From positions 15,821,127-15,885,126 of the forward strand of contig NC_088297.1 of assembly GCF_032854445.1 (NCBI RefSeq): a stretch of 64,000 nucleotides of DNA, written 5' to 3'. The notes below the pieces were generated by a model. That model saw only the letters and a list, made by a program, of their open reading frames with translations, did not search any database and had not been told where the DNA came from. This document shows, piece after piece, positions 11,148-23,700 of the stretch. A program made the translations under genes and the position numbers. How positions within the stretch are numbered: position 1 is the first letter of the stretch; each line of letters opens with the position of its first letter. The DNA comes from Liolophura sinensis (lineage: Eukaryota; Mollusca; Polyplacophora; Chitonida; Chitonidae).

Positions 11148-12949
11148 GGTGGTTATAGTAAGCAATCGCTAAGCGTCGGCCGGAATACCCCCAACATGCC
11201 TGAAGTTGTGACTGCATGTCTAGACAGACACGATATGCCCAGTATGCGGTTGATATAATGCTGCGTTGTATATGTGAAGCAGAGTCAATTCTTTGTGTCA
11301 TTGTTGCATGAGGTGTCATAGTATAGGGTGTGGCGTAAATTCCAGGTCGTCCATGCGACTCTCACAGCCTTAACTAGGTCCCGTGAGGCCCCAATGTAAC
11401 TAGGTCAAACACTCTGACAGGTGTAGTCTCTCTCAAAATCACACTTTCTGCAAGCCCGTAAACGCACAAATGAGTCTAGTACATAGCACTACCTTGGCCT
11501 TGTAATGAAAAGGCTACCAGCTTACTCTGTGGCAGTTGAGTGTGGTATATACATTGTACATGTAGATTTATTCAGATGACAACACGAGCGATCTGAAATA
11601 ATAACTGGTCATTATTATGGTTGATGATTCAGAAAAAAAACTGCATCGAACAGTAGGCAATTATTTTCAATAAACATGCATTTTAACAAATGACACATTG
11701 TAAAGGGTACCACTATAGGAGAGTAAAGATGAGAATCAACTGGCTTGTTCAACTCTCAGATCAGCTATAGGCCTTACACAAGATCAAACAAAGAAACACG
11801 AAGACGCTTGAATAAGTTAAATAATACGTATATTTGATGAACTTAGACAAATAATACAACTGACAATAATATACAAAACAATACAAATAATAAAAAATAT
11901 ATATATTGTCTCTTACTGATGACTAGAATCAATGGTTAAGAGGATGACAGCCTGATGTGGGCACGGTAGGTTGACGATGTTTAACACCAACTGTCTGTGA
12001 AGGTGTAACTTCTCAGGGCGGACGGGTTGACTGTGGAGTCCATGATGCTGAGAAGGCGATGTATGGTTCACATCTTGGAAATGTATACCAAGTCTCTTTC
12101 AGAGTAAACGTGGATGAAACATAAGGAATCGCACAAAGAGACAATGAACGATACAAGCGCCAAAATAATATGTCAAAAAAAAAAAAAAAGTGACGAAACA
12201 CAAGCTCACAAAGTGCTACGTACAGAAAATGAAGTACAAATGACGAATGTCAAGGCCGATATCTCCAAACCCAGTAAAATCCTTCACAGTGGATGACAGT
12301 AAATGTGACTGCTCTCAAGTTCGCATGAGTAAATGACCGAACATGTTTACAACACCGATACATATTTCCAGAATACTTTACATACAAACACCGAAGCCTC
12401 GAGAATGCTTGGCTGAATTACAGAGCGGCCTATAACGTACACGGAGGGGAAAATGTAGGCCAGACACTGAGCCCTTAAGCTCAAGAAAAAAAAACATATA
12501 TAATACAATATTTAAAAAAGGGTTCGTAACATCATGATTGGTCATGGGTTCGAATCCAGCTTTAGTTGGTCAACTATGGCTTGAAGTTTGTAGGCTTTTC
12601 AGGTATATGTATCTGCATGGTGGTTTAATATGGGTTTTTTGGCATCACCACATCAAAATGATAAATAAGAAACACTGACGTTGACGAAAAACTAGTGACA
12701 ATTAATAGTAAATAAATTAAATTATAATCACAATGTTTAATTACCCTCCGGATTCTGTCTCAGTTTCATTCAGCTATAAACTTAAAAGCCACTCACGATT
12801 TTGAGCCTAGCATCCCTTTGTACGGCGTATAACAGGACAAAAAAATTAGACTTAGGTACTTCTTTCTGATTTCGAAATCAGCTCATATGTTAGAAAAACC
12901 TCGATCAGTGCAACTATATCACATGATACCTTGCTAAATGCTCATGATC
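11148..12949. other. Gene-free stretch upstream of gene A
   Basis: Contains the putative 5' flank of gene A and a (GA)n run at 11107-11118. GGTCATGGGTTCGAATCCAGC near 12540 is a lone tRNA-like B box, probably SINE debris. No gene seen; promoter elements cannot be assigned. Confidence 0.5.
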
Positions 12950-13520
12950 CATTAGTAGTTACGATGGTTTTGTAGATCCCAGAACATGTTCCTGTGATAG
13001 TTATATGGACTTGGTATATGTTGCCATGGTAGTTACGATGGCTTTGTAGATCCCAGAACATGTTCCTGTGATAGTTATATGGACTTGGTATATGTTGCCA
13101 TGGTAGTTACGACGGCTTTCTAGATCCTGGAACACGTTCCTGTGATAGTTATATGGACTTGGTATATGTTGCCATGATAGTCACGATGGCTTTGTAGACC
13201 CTGGAATAAGAACATGTTCCTGTGATAGTTATACGGACATGGTATATGTTGCCATGGTAGTTACGATGGCATTGTAGATCCTCGATACGAACATGTTCCG
13301 ATGATAATTATATGCACTTGGCATATGTTGCCATGGTAGTTACGATTGCTTTGTAGATCCTTGAATAAGAACATGTTCCTGTGACAGTTATATGCAGTTA
13401 TATGCATATGTTTCCATGGTAGTTACGATTTGCCATTTATAGGTCAGGGAAAAGAACATGTTCCGATAATAGTTATTATGCACTTTGTATATATGTTGCC
13501 ATCGTAATTACGACAGCAAT
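12950..13520. repeat. Minisatellite with a unit of about 74 bp
   Basis: The words ACGATGGCTTTGTAGATCC, GAACATGTTCCTGTGATAG and GGTATATGTTGCCATGGTAG repeat about seven times. Starts at 12961, 13035, 13109 and 13183 give a period of exactly 74; later units are near 80 and more diverged. Confidence 0.9.
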
Positions 13521-14191
13521 TTGGCGTGTTATCATTTGTCAACACTCACAGCGACGTTGTCGCTTTAATTATTACTCGATGTATCCTATAGTCTTTAATA
13601 CTGAATGAAAAAAGCGTTCCATGTCCATAATCGAATAACTCATTTTCAAAACAATCGAAAACACCAATTCCAGAAGAAATATTTTAGGCATAATTGTGTA
13701 AATTGTAAATAAAGCTGGAAATATGTAAGAGAGAAGCAGGGAGTTTACATTGATGAAGAGAAGACAGCCTGTGTTTTTGGAGTGACATCCAAATATGATT
13801 TTAAACTCGTAATCTTAAAGTAATTTCCATGTCGAATACTTGTACATATATCTCAGTTGCGCTTTGACTGTGAATGTTTATAAAATCACCATGCAGACAC
13901 AGTTTATACTGCCCCTAGCCCCTGGGTAAGCGTAATTGTATACCACCACATGACACAAATTTCTACTGCTCTTGAACACATTGTCCTTAATAGTGTTATA
14001 CTAACTGTAAAACTAAAGAGACTTGAGTGCGTTTGATGGAGAATCCTTAAAACCATAGTTCTCTATTTATTTTACTCTATTTTTTACGCTGCAGAGCCCT
14101 GGGAAACCTACGGCCATCCGAAAATCTGGTACATTTTGACGTCACAAATGATGATGACTGCTTACCCTATTGTTGAGTTAACGCGGTTTTT

Positions 14192-14452
14192 GTTTATCTA
14201 TTTATTTATTTGATTGGTGTTTTACGCAGTACTCAAGAGTATTTCACTTATACGATTTGCATTATGGTGGGTGGAAACGGGGCAGAGCCCGGGGGAAACC
14301 CACGACCATCCGCAGGTTGCTGCGAGACCTTCCCACGTACGGCCGGAGAGGAAGCCAACATGAGCTGGACTTGAACTCACAGCGACCGTATTGGTGAGAT
14401 ACTAATGGGTCATTACGCTGTGCTAGCGCGATAACTAACTGAGCCACCCCCC
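14192..14452 (-). mobile_element. SINE family 1, full-length copy
   Basis: Complete copy in reverse. The tail is TTTATTTATTTGATTGG and the head ends CGATAACTAACTGAGCCACC, a clear tRNA-like box A. Confidence 0.9.
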
Positions 14453-15404
14453 GCGGTTTTAGTACTGAGAGAAAACTAAAAAAAATTGCTTTGCTAGTTC
14501 ATATTTTTGTTAGGTATATATAGAGAATGGTGGGAAAGTTACAAGGTAGCAAAAATATCACGTATAATGGAGTCAACCGCAGACTTCGACCAAGTTCATT
14601 TCAAATCTCCTGATTTAAAGCCGCTGTTGAAGAAGCAAGAGCAGAATTCAAACTTGTTGATAATGGGGAGAAAACGCTTTACCCGCCGAGGGCCACCTGT
14701 CCATATCTACACACATAGCGGTTACCATTCTTCATTCGGACAGTTACGTCAAATTTGTCTATATATATATATTCCTGTAAGTATATCTATATAGCCTAAT
14801 CATAAAATCGTGATACAGATAACGGTTGACATTAATCCACTGCAGCTATGCCAGGTCATGTGACCAGACAAAGATTATCTAATCTACAGACGATTTACAT
14901 CTGGCATTTAACATTGATATATCACCCCTAGTTTCCCAGCCAATATGGAGCATTCTTTGGAGCACAGCACAACACTGATTCTATACTGACATTCTGACTT
15001 TCACGGGTTTTTTTTTTGAAATCGTATTTTATTTTGCTAATTGTTCGCATGTGCACCGCAGTTCATTCCGGAACAATCTACGTGTGGTAAGTTTTTGATT
15101 TGGTCACTCGTGTTCATCACATGCAACCCAGGCTATCTGTTTTGGTGCTCTCATAGACTTGGACAACGTCGTGGAAGTGAAAAATTCTCGAATACATCGT
15201 TAGACACTAATCAGAATAAATACTCAGAATAATAATTCTAATCAATTATTTTAGCCATGATTTCTGTTTACAATAGTATACTAATGTATAACAATATCAA
15301 TGTCGATCACAATTTATGTTCAATCACAGTTGTTTTTCCGCAGAGATATAAACTACCGGCATGGTTTAATTTAGTGACTCGCGTTTTGCACAGTGACTTC
15401 ACTT

Positions 15405-15545
15405 CAACACGTGGGAAGGTCTGTCACCGACCTGCGGATGCGGTTTCCCCCGGATTGTGCCCGGTTTCCTCTCACCATAATGCTGGCCGCCGTCGTATAA
15501 GTGAAATATTCTTGAGTACAGCGTAAAACACCAATTAGAAAGAGC
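15405..15545 (+). mobile_element. SINE family 1, 5'-truncated copy
   Basis: Begins at the body (CACGTGGGAAGGTCTGTCA) and runs to the tail CAGCGTAAAACACCAATTAG. Confidence 0.85.
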
Positions 15546-17708
15546 GAGTCATATCAGCATTTTATATCCCATATGAGGTATTTTAAAGTTATAATTTTAG
15601 GTACTTCCCATAGACATTTTACACACTTTGAGGTATTCTGTAGAGTGTTGCTGTATTCAGATATCCTTCAAAAGATATCGATAGACTTTTAAATTCTCGG
15701 GCTTTCATGAATTAGTCGTTTTCAATTGCTATAGGTTGATTATTAAAAATGGCACTTTTTCCCCCAATTTGCATGTCATTCTATGCCTGTAAAGAAATAG
15801 GTCACACTGCGTTGGTCGAGAGGTTAAAGCGTTCTTGTCATGAGCCGGGTCACCACACTGCTTGCCCATTGCCTTTATAGGTGACACATGCGCAATCGAT
15901 GCAATCAAGTTTAAAATTTTCTGCTCTAGGAATGTCTGTACTGTTATTTTACACCTAGTTAAAATTAATTAGAGTATTGTCTGTAGGACAGACCTGAAAA
16001 TATCTTACCCAGGGTTCCTATCCACTCCAGTAGAATACTATGACAAGATGATAACTCTGTGACTTTACTTCTAGCATAAACTGTAAAAAAATGGTTAAAG
16101 TTTTTATGATGTAGAAAATAGTGCAAGCAACTCATGGTGGCAATATAGAGTATCACGTGGATTTTGAATAGATTAATGTTTCGAGTTGACATTTACAAAC
16201 TTAATACAATCAACAGTAATGAAAATAAAGCATACTTAACGAAACATCTGGTGTCTCCATCGTACCGTTGCAGTGAGGCAGCACTATAAACTTTTGTGTT
16301 ACAGCAATAGTAGCGGCCTGTATACTACAAAACTCAAATGCTCTGGTAAGCGAACCCAAGAAAACAAGTCAGTGCAAAACTGTATTTATATATAATTATA
16401 TATCTATTTAGTTGATTTGTGTTTTATGACGTACTCAAAAATATTTCACTTATACGACGGCGGCCAGCATTATGGTTGAAGGAAACTGGGCAGTGCTGCA
16501 AAACTGTACATATCAGCATTAACTTTGTGGCAAATCTACTCTACGCATAGGCCTATATTAATATATCGCACTTCTTATCCCGTATATTTGACATGCGCAT
16601 AAAGTCTTCAACTCTGCACAAACAAATAAAGGATTTAGGCAAATCCAGTATTACCCCTCACCTCACCATTTCCCTTAATACTCTTTATTCACTGCGGTGC
16701 TGTGACGTATGTGAAGACGGTATACAGGTGAACTGTGTTCGAACTTGTGCGGTTATCTACAGCCCTTTGACGCAGTTTACGGGCCGCTGCACCCTAGGCT
16801 GTAGAACACCTGGGCAGCAGCACACTGCAGTACAACAACTGAGCGTCTGCAGCGAAATCACGAACAGCAACGTCTCCGCACGTGACAGCAGGCTTAATCT
16901 GGGAGATGTGTCGTTCGAAATGATGTCAAGTGTCATTTTTTCCCGCGTTTGTCCTTTTTTTGTTCATTCTGTAAATTTTTCCTTCTCTTTGGGTTTATCT
17001 TGAAACACAGTTTGGATTGTTTTTTTAATGAAAAATTTGAACTGCGGATCGAGTAAGAACTGTATGGAATCAAGTAGGGCTTATCTATGTATAAGGGCAT
17101 ATACATGGCACAGACCGTTTTGCGTTGGATAGATCGGGATAAACGGGTGCGAGAGTACTGTAGAAAACCGTAGAATAAATGTAAGGGCAGTGACCAAGGT
17201 TGACTTGTAATTTTAGATAAAAAAATGGTGCCAAATCAAATCTCCCCCTCCCGATATTTTCCTGTAACCTGACACCTCCTAAAGGAAGTGCAAATATCGT
17301 TCGATGATACGCCCGACTGGTGGAGAATGCCTTTTTCACCTCTGGACAATGCATCGGCCACTGTGTCCTAAACCACTAGGACTTAAGAAGAAGAAGAAAA
17401 AATAAAACCGCGCAGTTCTTCTTCTTGAGGGTTTTTAACCACAAAACCTCTATTCAGTTTATTAGTGATATAGGCATGCGATTTACTTATGAGCGGAGCA
17501 TGCGCAGTGATGACGGGAGGTCCATCAAATCAGCGTTTACAAGTGTGTCTTTCTTTTGTCAGTAAATAAACGAAAGGTGATTTTGAGGAAAAATTAAAAA
17601 AAGACATGCACGCCGGCCCCAAAATCTCCCATGTGTGAGCCGAGAGGTGTACCTCGTGTGTAGTTCATCTAGATAAGACACAGTCACTTTAAAAGATTCA
17701 TTGTGAAG
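15546..17708. other. Gene-free stretch upstream of gene B
   Basis: Holds one SINE fragment (16400-16505) and an unrecognised 136-codon plus-strand frame at 16593-17003 without family motifs. The part just before 17709 would be the gene B 5' UTR and promoter if that first exon is right. Confidence 0.45.
16400..16505 (-). mobile_element. SINE family 1, 3'-end fragment
   Basis: Tail and part of the body only: ATGACGTACTCAAAAATATT, then CGGCGGCCAGCATTATGG. Confidence 0.8.
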
Positions 17709-17728
17709 ATGGGACTGTCCGGTAACAG
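17709..17728 (+). CDS. Gene B predicted first coding exon
   Basis: ATG GGA CTG TCC GGT AAC AG is followed by the donor gtaaaa. Phase 2 matches the C AAT GGC that opens the exon at 25211, giving MGLSGNSNGKDE in one frame. The same phase is predicted for gene A's first exon. The implied intron is about 7.5 kb. If it is not used, the first in-frame ATG in exon 2 is in DATNMSSGN near 25282. Confidence 0.42.
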
Positions 17729-20700
17729 GTAAAATTGTCTTACTTTCATTAATGATATTACATAGGATTAATTATCACAGAAGATGTTACTGTTAAGCCA
17801 CTTCAGTAACTGACTGGGGTTTATGTGTTGGAGAGGCGGGTGGGGGTGGGGGTTGGGGGTGGCAAGCTGTGCGAGATGTCCTTTCATTGAGGCTATACTC
17901 GGGATTTTTGGCATAAATTGGAGAAATGCGCGTTAATGAAATAAAATTTGCTGTGGGTACCGATTAAGAATAGACCAAAAGAATGTCTGTCCACAAATGT
18001 CAGACTTTTACCTGTATTATTTATGATGTCAAAGTTACAAACTTAATTAGCGAGTTTGAACGATAACACGTGTACACACCATGCTAATATTGGAACGTAA
18101 ATATTTGGGCGGTTCTTAAATAATAGTAACAAAATTGGATTAGCGGTGATCGACTTTTTGTCAGATTTCTCCGTACAGCCTCTTTAAATGGATACAAAGT
18201 ACCGTAAAACTATAATGTATTTCATTGTGCTTTGAGTTCTGTAACTACATGAAATGTATGTTAAAGATGGTCTGTAACTTTTACTCAACGTAATGTACAC
18301 GTAGCTGGGAGGTTGTTCTAATATTCTTGGAAATGTTCTAATGGAATTATACACATGCATATTTTGGAGTGGGGAGGGGATCCTTAATCGCCTAGCGGTT
18401 AGCGTGCTTACGCGTCAAAATGACCCAGGCGCTTCTCACCTATGCGATCGCTATGGGTTCAAGCCCACCTGGCGCCGGAAGATCATGCAGTATACCTGAC
18501 GATGGTCGTGAGTTTCCCCAAGGCTCTATATCCGTTACATGATTGTGTGAATTTAGTGAAATTCATCGTGAAACTATCCTAATCATAATGCTTCTTATAG
18601 TTTAGCTTTGTTGAGTACAGCAGCAATCCGATAACTACATGAATTCTTGAAGTTTTACCAAACCTTTTGACGAATTAAGTATATATGATTTATATTTCCA
18701 AATATCTGGGGCTGGTTTTTTGAAGCTCACTTAGCTAAGTAAGCCCTTAACTATCATGGTAACGTATGTTGTAGAGATATAAAGTGCACTTAGCCAAGGA
18801 CAACTTAAAACTAATTAAACTTCATTAAGATATACTTCATACCGATGTTCCACTGAATCCACGCAAAAATTCACAGACATACATTACAGAGATGTCGTTT
18901 AAAGTCGTGAATAGATACAACAGAACGTTAGAATTTCAAATGTAAGTTTTCAGGTTTCGTGGTCGCTGTAAAAACCCAAATGTTGTGTGTGATTAAACAG
19001 GTCAACTGAAGTACATTTTACAGTTGACAGGCAAGGTACCAGTGTCATGGCAATTCATAGGGCTAAGGATTAGGTGGTAAATTATCTCATGTCAGGTTTC
19101 ACGGTGGTGAGAAATTCCCAGGGCTTGTCCAGATGCTGGTTTGGATGTAACTGTGTAATGAGAGCATGAGCTGTTCATCCAAGGCATTGTCGAATTACGT
19201 TGCCAGCCAACAGGGGCTAGTTTGCTGACAGAAAATGTAATTGGGTTTCACTAGCGGTGGAATATAAAGCAAAGTCATTTTGGTACCGGAGCAAAAACTG
19301 GCAGTACATTATGTTTGCGTGTGGCAAAAAAGAAATTGATTTGTAAACTTCCAGTCTAAGTGAGCTGGATAAAATTCCTCGGTGGGTAGAACTATTTGTG
19401 TTTCAATGTGTCATACAGAAAAAAGTTACAAAAATGATCTCGCAGTTTAAAGGGATAAAGAATCGACGCTAATTGGTTGACAGTCAAGATAGGGTTTCCT
19501 GGGTTAAATCTTGCAGCCTTGGTCAGCCTTGAATTAATACACCATACCTAAAATTCAGCTTAGGCAAGGTATAGCCTGTATGTATGTATGTATGTATGTA
19601 TGTATGTATGTATGTATGTATGTATGTATGTATGTATGTATGTATGTATGTATGTATGTATGTATGTATGTATGTGTGTATGTATGTATGTATGTATGCT
19701 TGGGGTTTAATGTCGTATTTAACAATTTTACAGTCATATGGCGACGGAGACTCATTAGGTGTGTGTAAATACTGTGTCTTCTTGTGGCAGAGTTCATACC
19801 GCCAAAATGCTGTCGTTACAGAAGTAGTCGGAGACACCAGACAAGACACCCAAACTGACACCAGGCCAACCAATCTTTTTTCCATGCTCAAACCTCTCAG
19901 TGCTGAGCCCTAAGCGAGGCAACAACAAATGGCAGTTAATGCAGTTATAGGCTAAAACTAGCGTCTTTCAGTTGAACAACGTACCAATACCTGGTCTTGC
20001 CTATGTAATAGGATAACTTTCCCGCGTAATGTCGGCTCGTGAAGTTCAAATTTAATTTATCATTGTTATCTTGCAATAAATGTGCAAAAGCATTTCTAGC
20101 ATGCCTCAAAAAAAAAAAATCATCGCGACGGCAAGACTAACAACAGACCACACAGTTCAGGCCTAAGCGACGAGAGTGATGGAAGAGATGGGAAACATTT
20201 CTCGCTTTAGTGATACACAAGCCAAAGTTCGAATCCAGAAATTGTACGCGATGTCGTCAAATGGTAATAAGGGAGTTTCGAGCTAGAACTCTTTATTGTT
20301 AAAGGTACGAAAAGCCCCACTGTACCACGGGAACTGTAAGAATTGTTATAATTAAAGACGTACCGCATATACAGAGTAAAACCAGAGCAGCGACGACAAT
20401 GTGATAGACGAACAGCATAGAGAGTAAAACCAGAGCAGCGACGACAGTGTGACAGCTGGCAATTGGTCACACGTGGCCGATGAATTGCGGCCACATGTCA
20501 GTTTACTTCAGTCAGGATTTTGTTCGAACTGTTCACGTAAATATATACATAGTAACCCTTTACACGTGCCTCACCACCATGTCTTAAGCAGAATTAGATA
20601 AACAAAAATGATAATAAGCATGCAAAAATGGTCAAAGAATGATAGACAAACAGTTTGATTACGGTTTATGTAATTTGAGCAACTAAAATGTTTCACAAAA

Positions 20701-23700
20701 AGTTATTTAGAGTAGACGAACGATGATAATTGAGGAGCTGAACACTTGTGAAGTTAAGGAGTTCTTTAAGGAAAATGTGTCATTTGTGCCTCCAGAACAC
20801 AGCGACAAGTGGTTGGTAAATTAATGTCAGTAAAACTTTTACTGACTAAAAGTTGTCTAACGTTTTTGACAAGTCGCCTGATGCAGTAGGCCATTTTTAC
20901 CTTTAGCGACAAAAGAGTTCGACCTCAACTCTCTTTCCGTCCAATTGTCGTGGTAAATACATATAGTTGTGCATTTGTAATCTTGTCAAATCATTATGCA
21001 CATTGTGTAAATAACATTATTTTAAGAAGTAAAGATAACCATTTAAAGTTGGTGTTTCGTAACGCAGATTATTTCACACAATGAAATATTGACACATATG
21101 ACGACGTTACGTTTTATGGGTAGATAAACTAGGTAGATCTAGGAAAAACATGTAACCGGTGTTGAGCTACGTGACAAACTTACTCTTTCCATGTAAAAGC
21201 ATTGTTCCCAAACAGAAGTTACTTCACATACGTATGTACATGTATGTAATTATAAGTAAAAGTTTAAACGATAGTTGTGACGTCATACTATCATCAAACT
21301 GTAGTTTCGTTTTAAGGGAACTATAGATCGTGTACATTCCTATCTGAAAAGTACAGATGTTACATAAAGTTACATAAAGGAGGTATATAGATATATAGTC
21401 CAAATTCACTGCATAGAATAGGACAATTTATGTGAAATGTTTACTCCACTTCATCTGAGTAGTGTAGAAAGGTACATGAATATTGTTAGTGACTACCCTT
21501 TAAAACGGAGAAAGCACTCGTTACAGTGCTTTCCTGAAAGAAAAATCAACTCGGCGCTATCATGCGTGGTCAATTCTTTTTAGGAGAGTACTCTTACTCG
21601 TACTTTCTCCTTTACAGAAGCTACTATACATAAGGATGTACACGTATATACTTCAGGGAAATTTTATTAATTCTAATAATTATTTCCAGGATATGTTGAT
21701 TTATAAATGTACACTCAAAAATTAATCTGTTAATTTTGACAGGCAGACTGTTGTCTAAGTGATGCTGGAATGCATTTTGCTATTGTAACAGATTATTCTA
21801 TTAATTCAACCGAAGATTCTGTTAAACTAGCAGGATATTATGTTGAATATAACACGATATTATGTTATCATAAAGGAATAAATTCTAACATCACCCATAC
21901 ATAACAGCATACTTTCTATTAAAATTAACAGATTAATTTTTTGAGTGTAAGATTTCACACAGATCCATACTAGTTCACGACATCTTGTTGTAACATTAAG
22001 TAAAATGAAGGCGAATCTTGATATAAAAAGCAACAAATTTTTTCCAAACCTTGCTGAGAAAAATATCTGTTTATCTCGTCGTGTTTACTCAAAACTTGAA
22101 GCGTTCAAATTCTTTGGATTCCACGGAATAAAGGGGCGTTAAAAGTGACCAGATATAAATATATATATCCACAAATAGGCGTTTCGATTCTGTATTTAGA
22201 AACACTTGATGTTATACTGTTATACTGCACGTGAACATCAGGCAATAATTTATCACGTGTGTTCACACTGGATGAATAGTTGGTAACAAAAGGATTTCAT
22301 TATTAAAGATGGCCGACTCGATGCAGCAACCTACTTACGTGGGAAACAGCGTTCACTCATTGTACGCAAATAAATAAATAAATAAATAGATAAATAAATA
22401 AATATTTCAGTGTATAAGTTGCCTAGGGTTTCTCATTTCAGCTGATTTCGTTAGAATTAAGTGCAAACCAACGTACACTAAAAAAATAATCTGTTAAGTC
22501 TGTTGTCTGGGTGATGCTAGAACGTATTCTGTTATTATAACAATATTCTGCCATACTAAACGTAACATCCTGTTAGTCTAATAGAATCACTATGTGGAAT
22601 TAATAGAATAGGAGTGTTATATTTAACAGAACAATCTGCTGAAATAACAGAATACTTTCAGAATACTAGCATCACTCAGATAACAGACTTTCTGTTTAAA
22701 TCAACAGGTTAATTTTTTTGTGTACATCAAGAAAAAAGCCCATTTCTAAAGCAAGTAGCTTGTTTAGACATTTCATAAAACTCACGCAGTCACATGATCA
22801 GAGCATAAGTCTTATGTAGAACAGAGAAACATTTACTTTCCTTGCTTTTCATACATTTTTCTAGCAAATTCATGTGGAACCTACTATTACTGGGGAGTGC
22901 ATGTATTACAGGCTCGTGATTAACAACAACAAAAAATAAACTATGTCTGGCCCATGTGTAAAACATCGTTTCTGTACTCTTTGTCAGTTTTGTTGAATTT
23001 GGAGGTGGGTCGTAGCGAAGTGGTCAAGATGAATATCTTTAAATTGCTAGACAGGCTTACGTGTGTGCCAAAACGAGGTACATTTGTATGTCACATAGGG
23101 GACTTGTCAAGATTCGGTGGCTTCTTCATTTTCACTCACCCCCCCCCCTCCATCTCCCCCACATTCATGGAACTGACCTTTGTGATCTGTACATCCCTTT
23201 CAGTGCATCTCCAGATTTTTAGCGGGTTTATCTTTGTCTCTTTTTTTTCAGAATAATATATTACTATCATGCGATGAAAGTACTTTTCCCATAGATAAAC
23301 TTTTCACATTATTATCACAAAAGCTTAAAGTAGATGCGGCCAAAGCCGCTCTACATAATCTATGCTCACTATGAACAGGCCAGGCCCTAATGCCAAGGAC
23401 AATACCTTGCCGGCTTTCAATCACAGTGTAGTACCATATTGCCTATTGTCACACTCTCGAACTGACTCGAAAGCCGAAGCACCAAATCTGACCCAGTGAA
23501 CTTTGGAGCAGGATCACTGACGCGCACGAATACACTCCCGTTGAATGGCTTGTTTTCAATGGCCCTATGGCTTTCTAGTTAAATGATATTTATTGGATAG
23601 ACGAAAATAATCACAGCCAGTCTTTTTGAGTACGCTCTGATAATCTCAGATAGTACGTATTAAACGATGAATGTACCTATATATAGAGGTGCTAATACAA

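Noticed and set aside
16593-17003. 136-codon plus-strand frame with many Cys
   Set aside because: No recognised motif, no splice partner, no homology by eye. Possibly chance; kept only as unrecognised sequence.
19523-19913. Open frames coding for repeated Tyr-Ile-His-Thr or Met-Tyr-Val-Cys
   Set aside because: They are direct translations of the (TGTA)n microsatellite on the two strands; no gene context.
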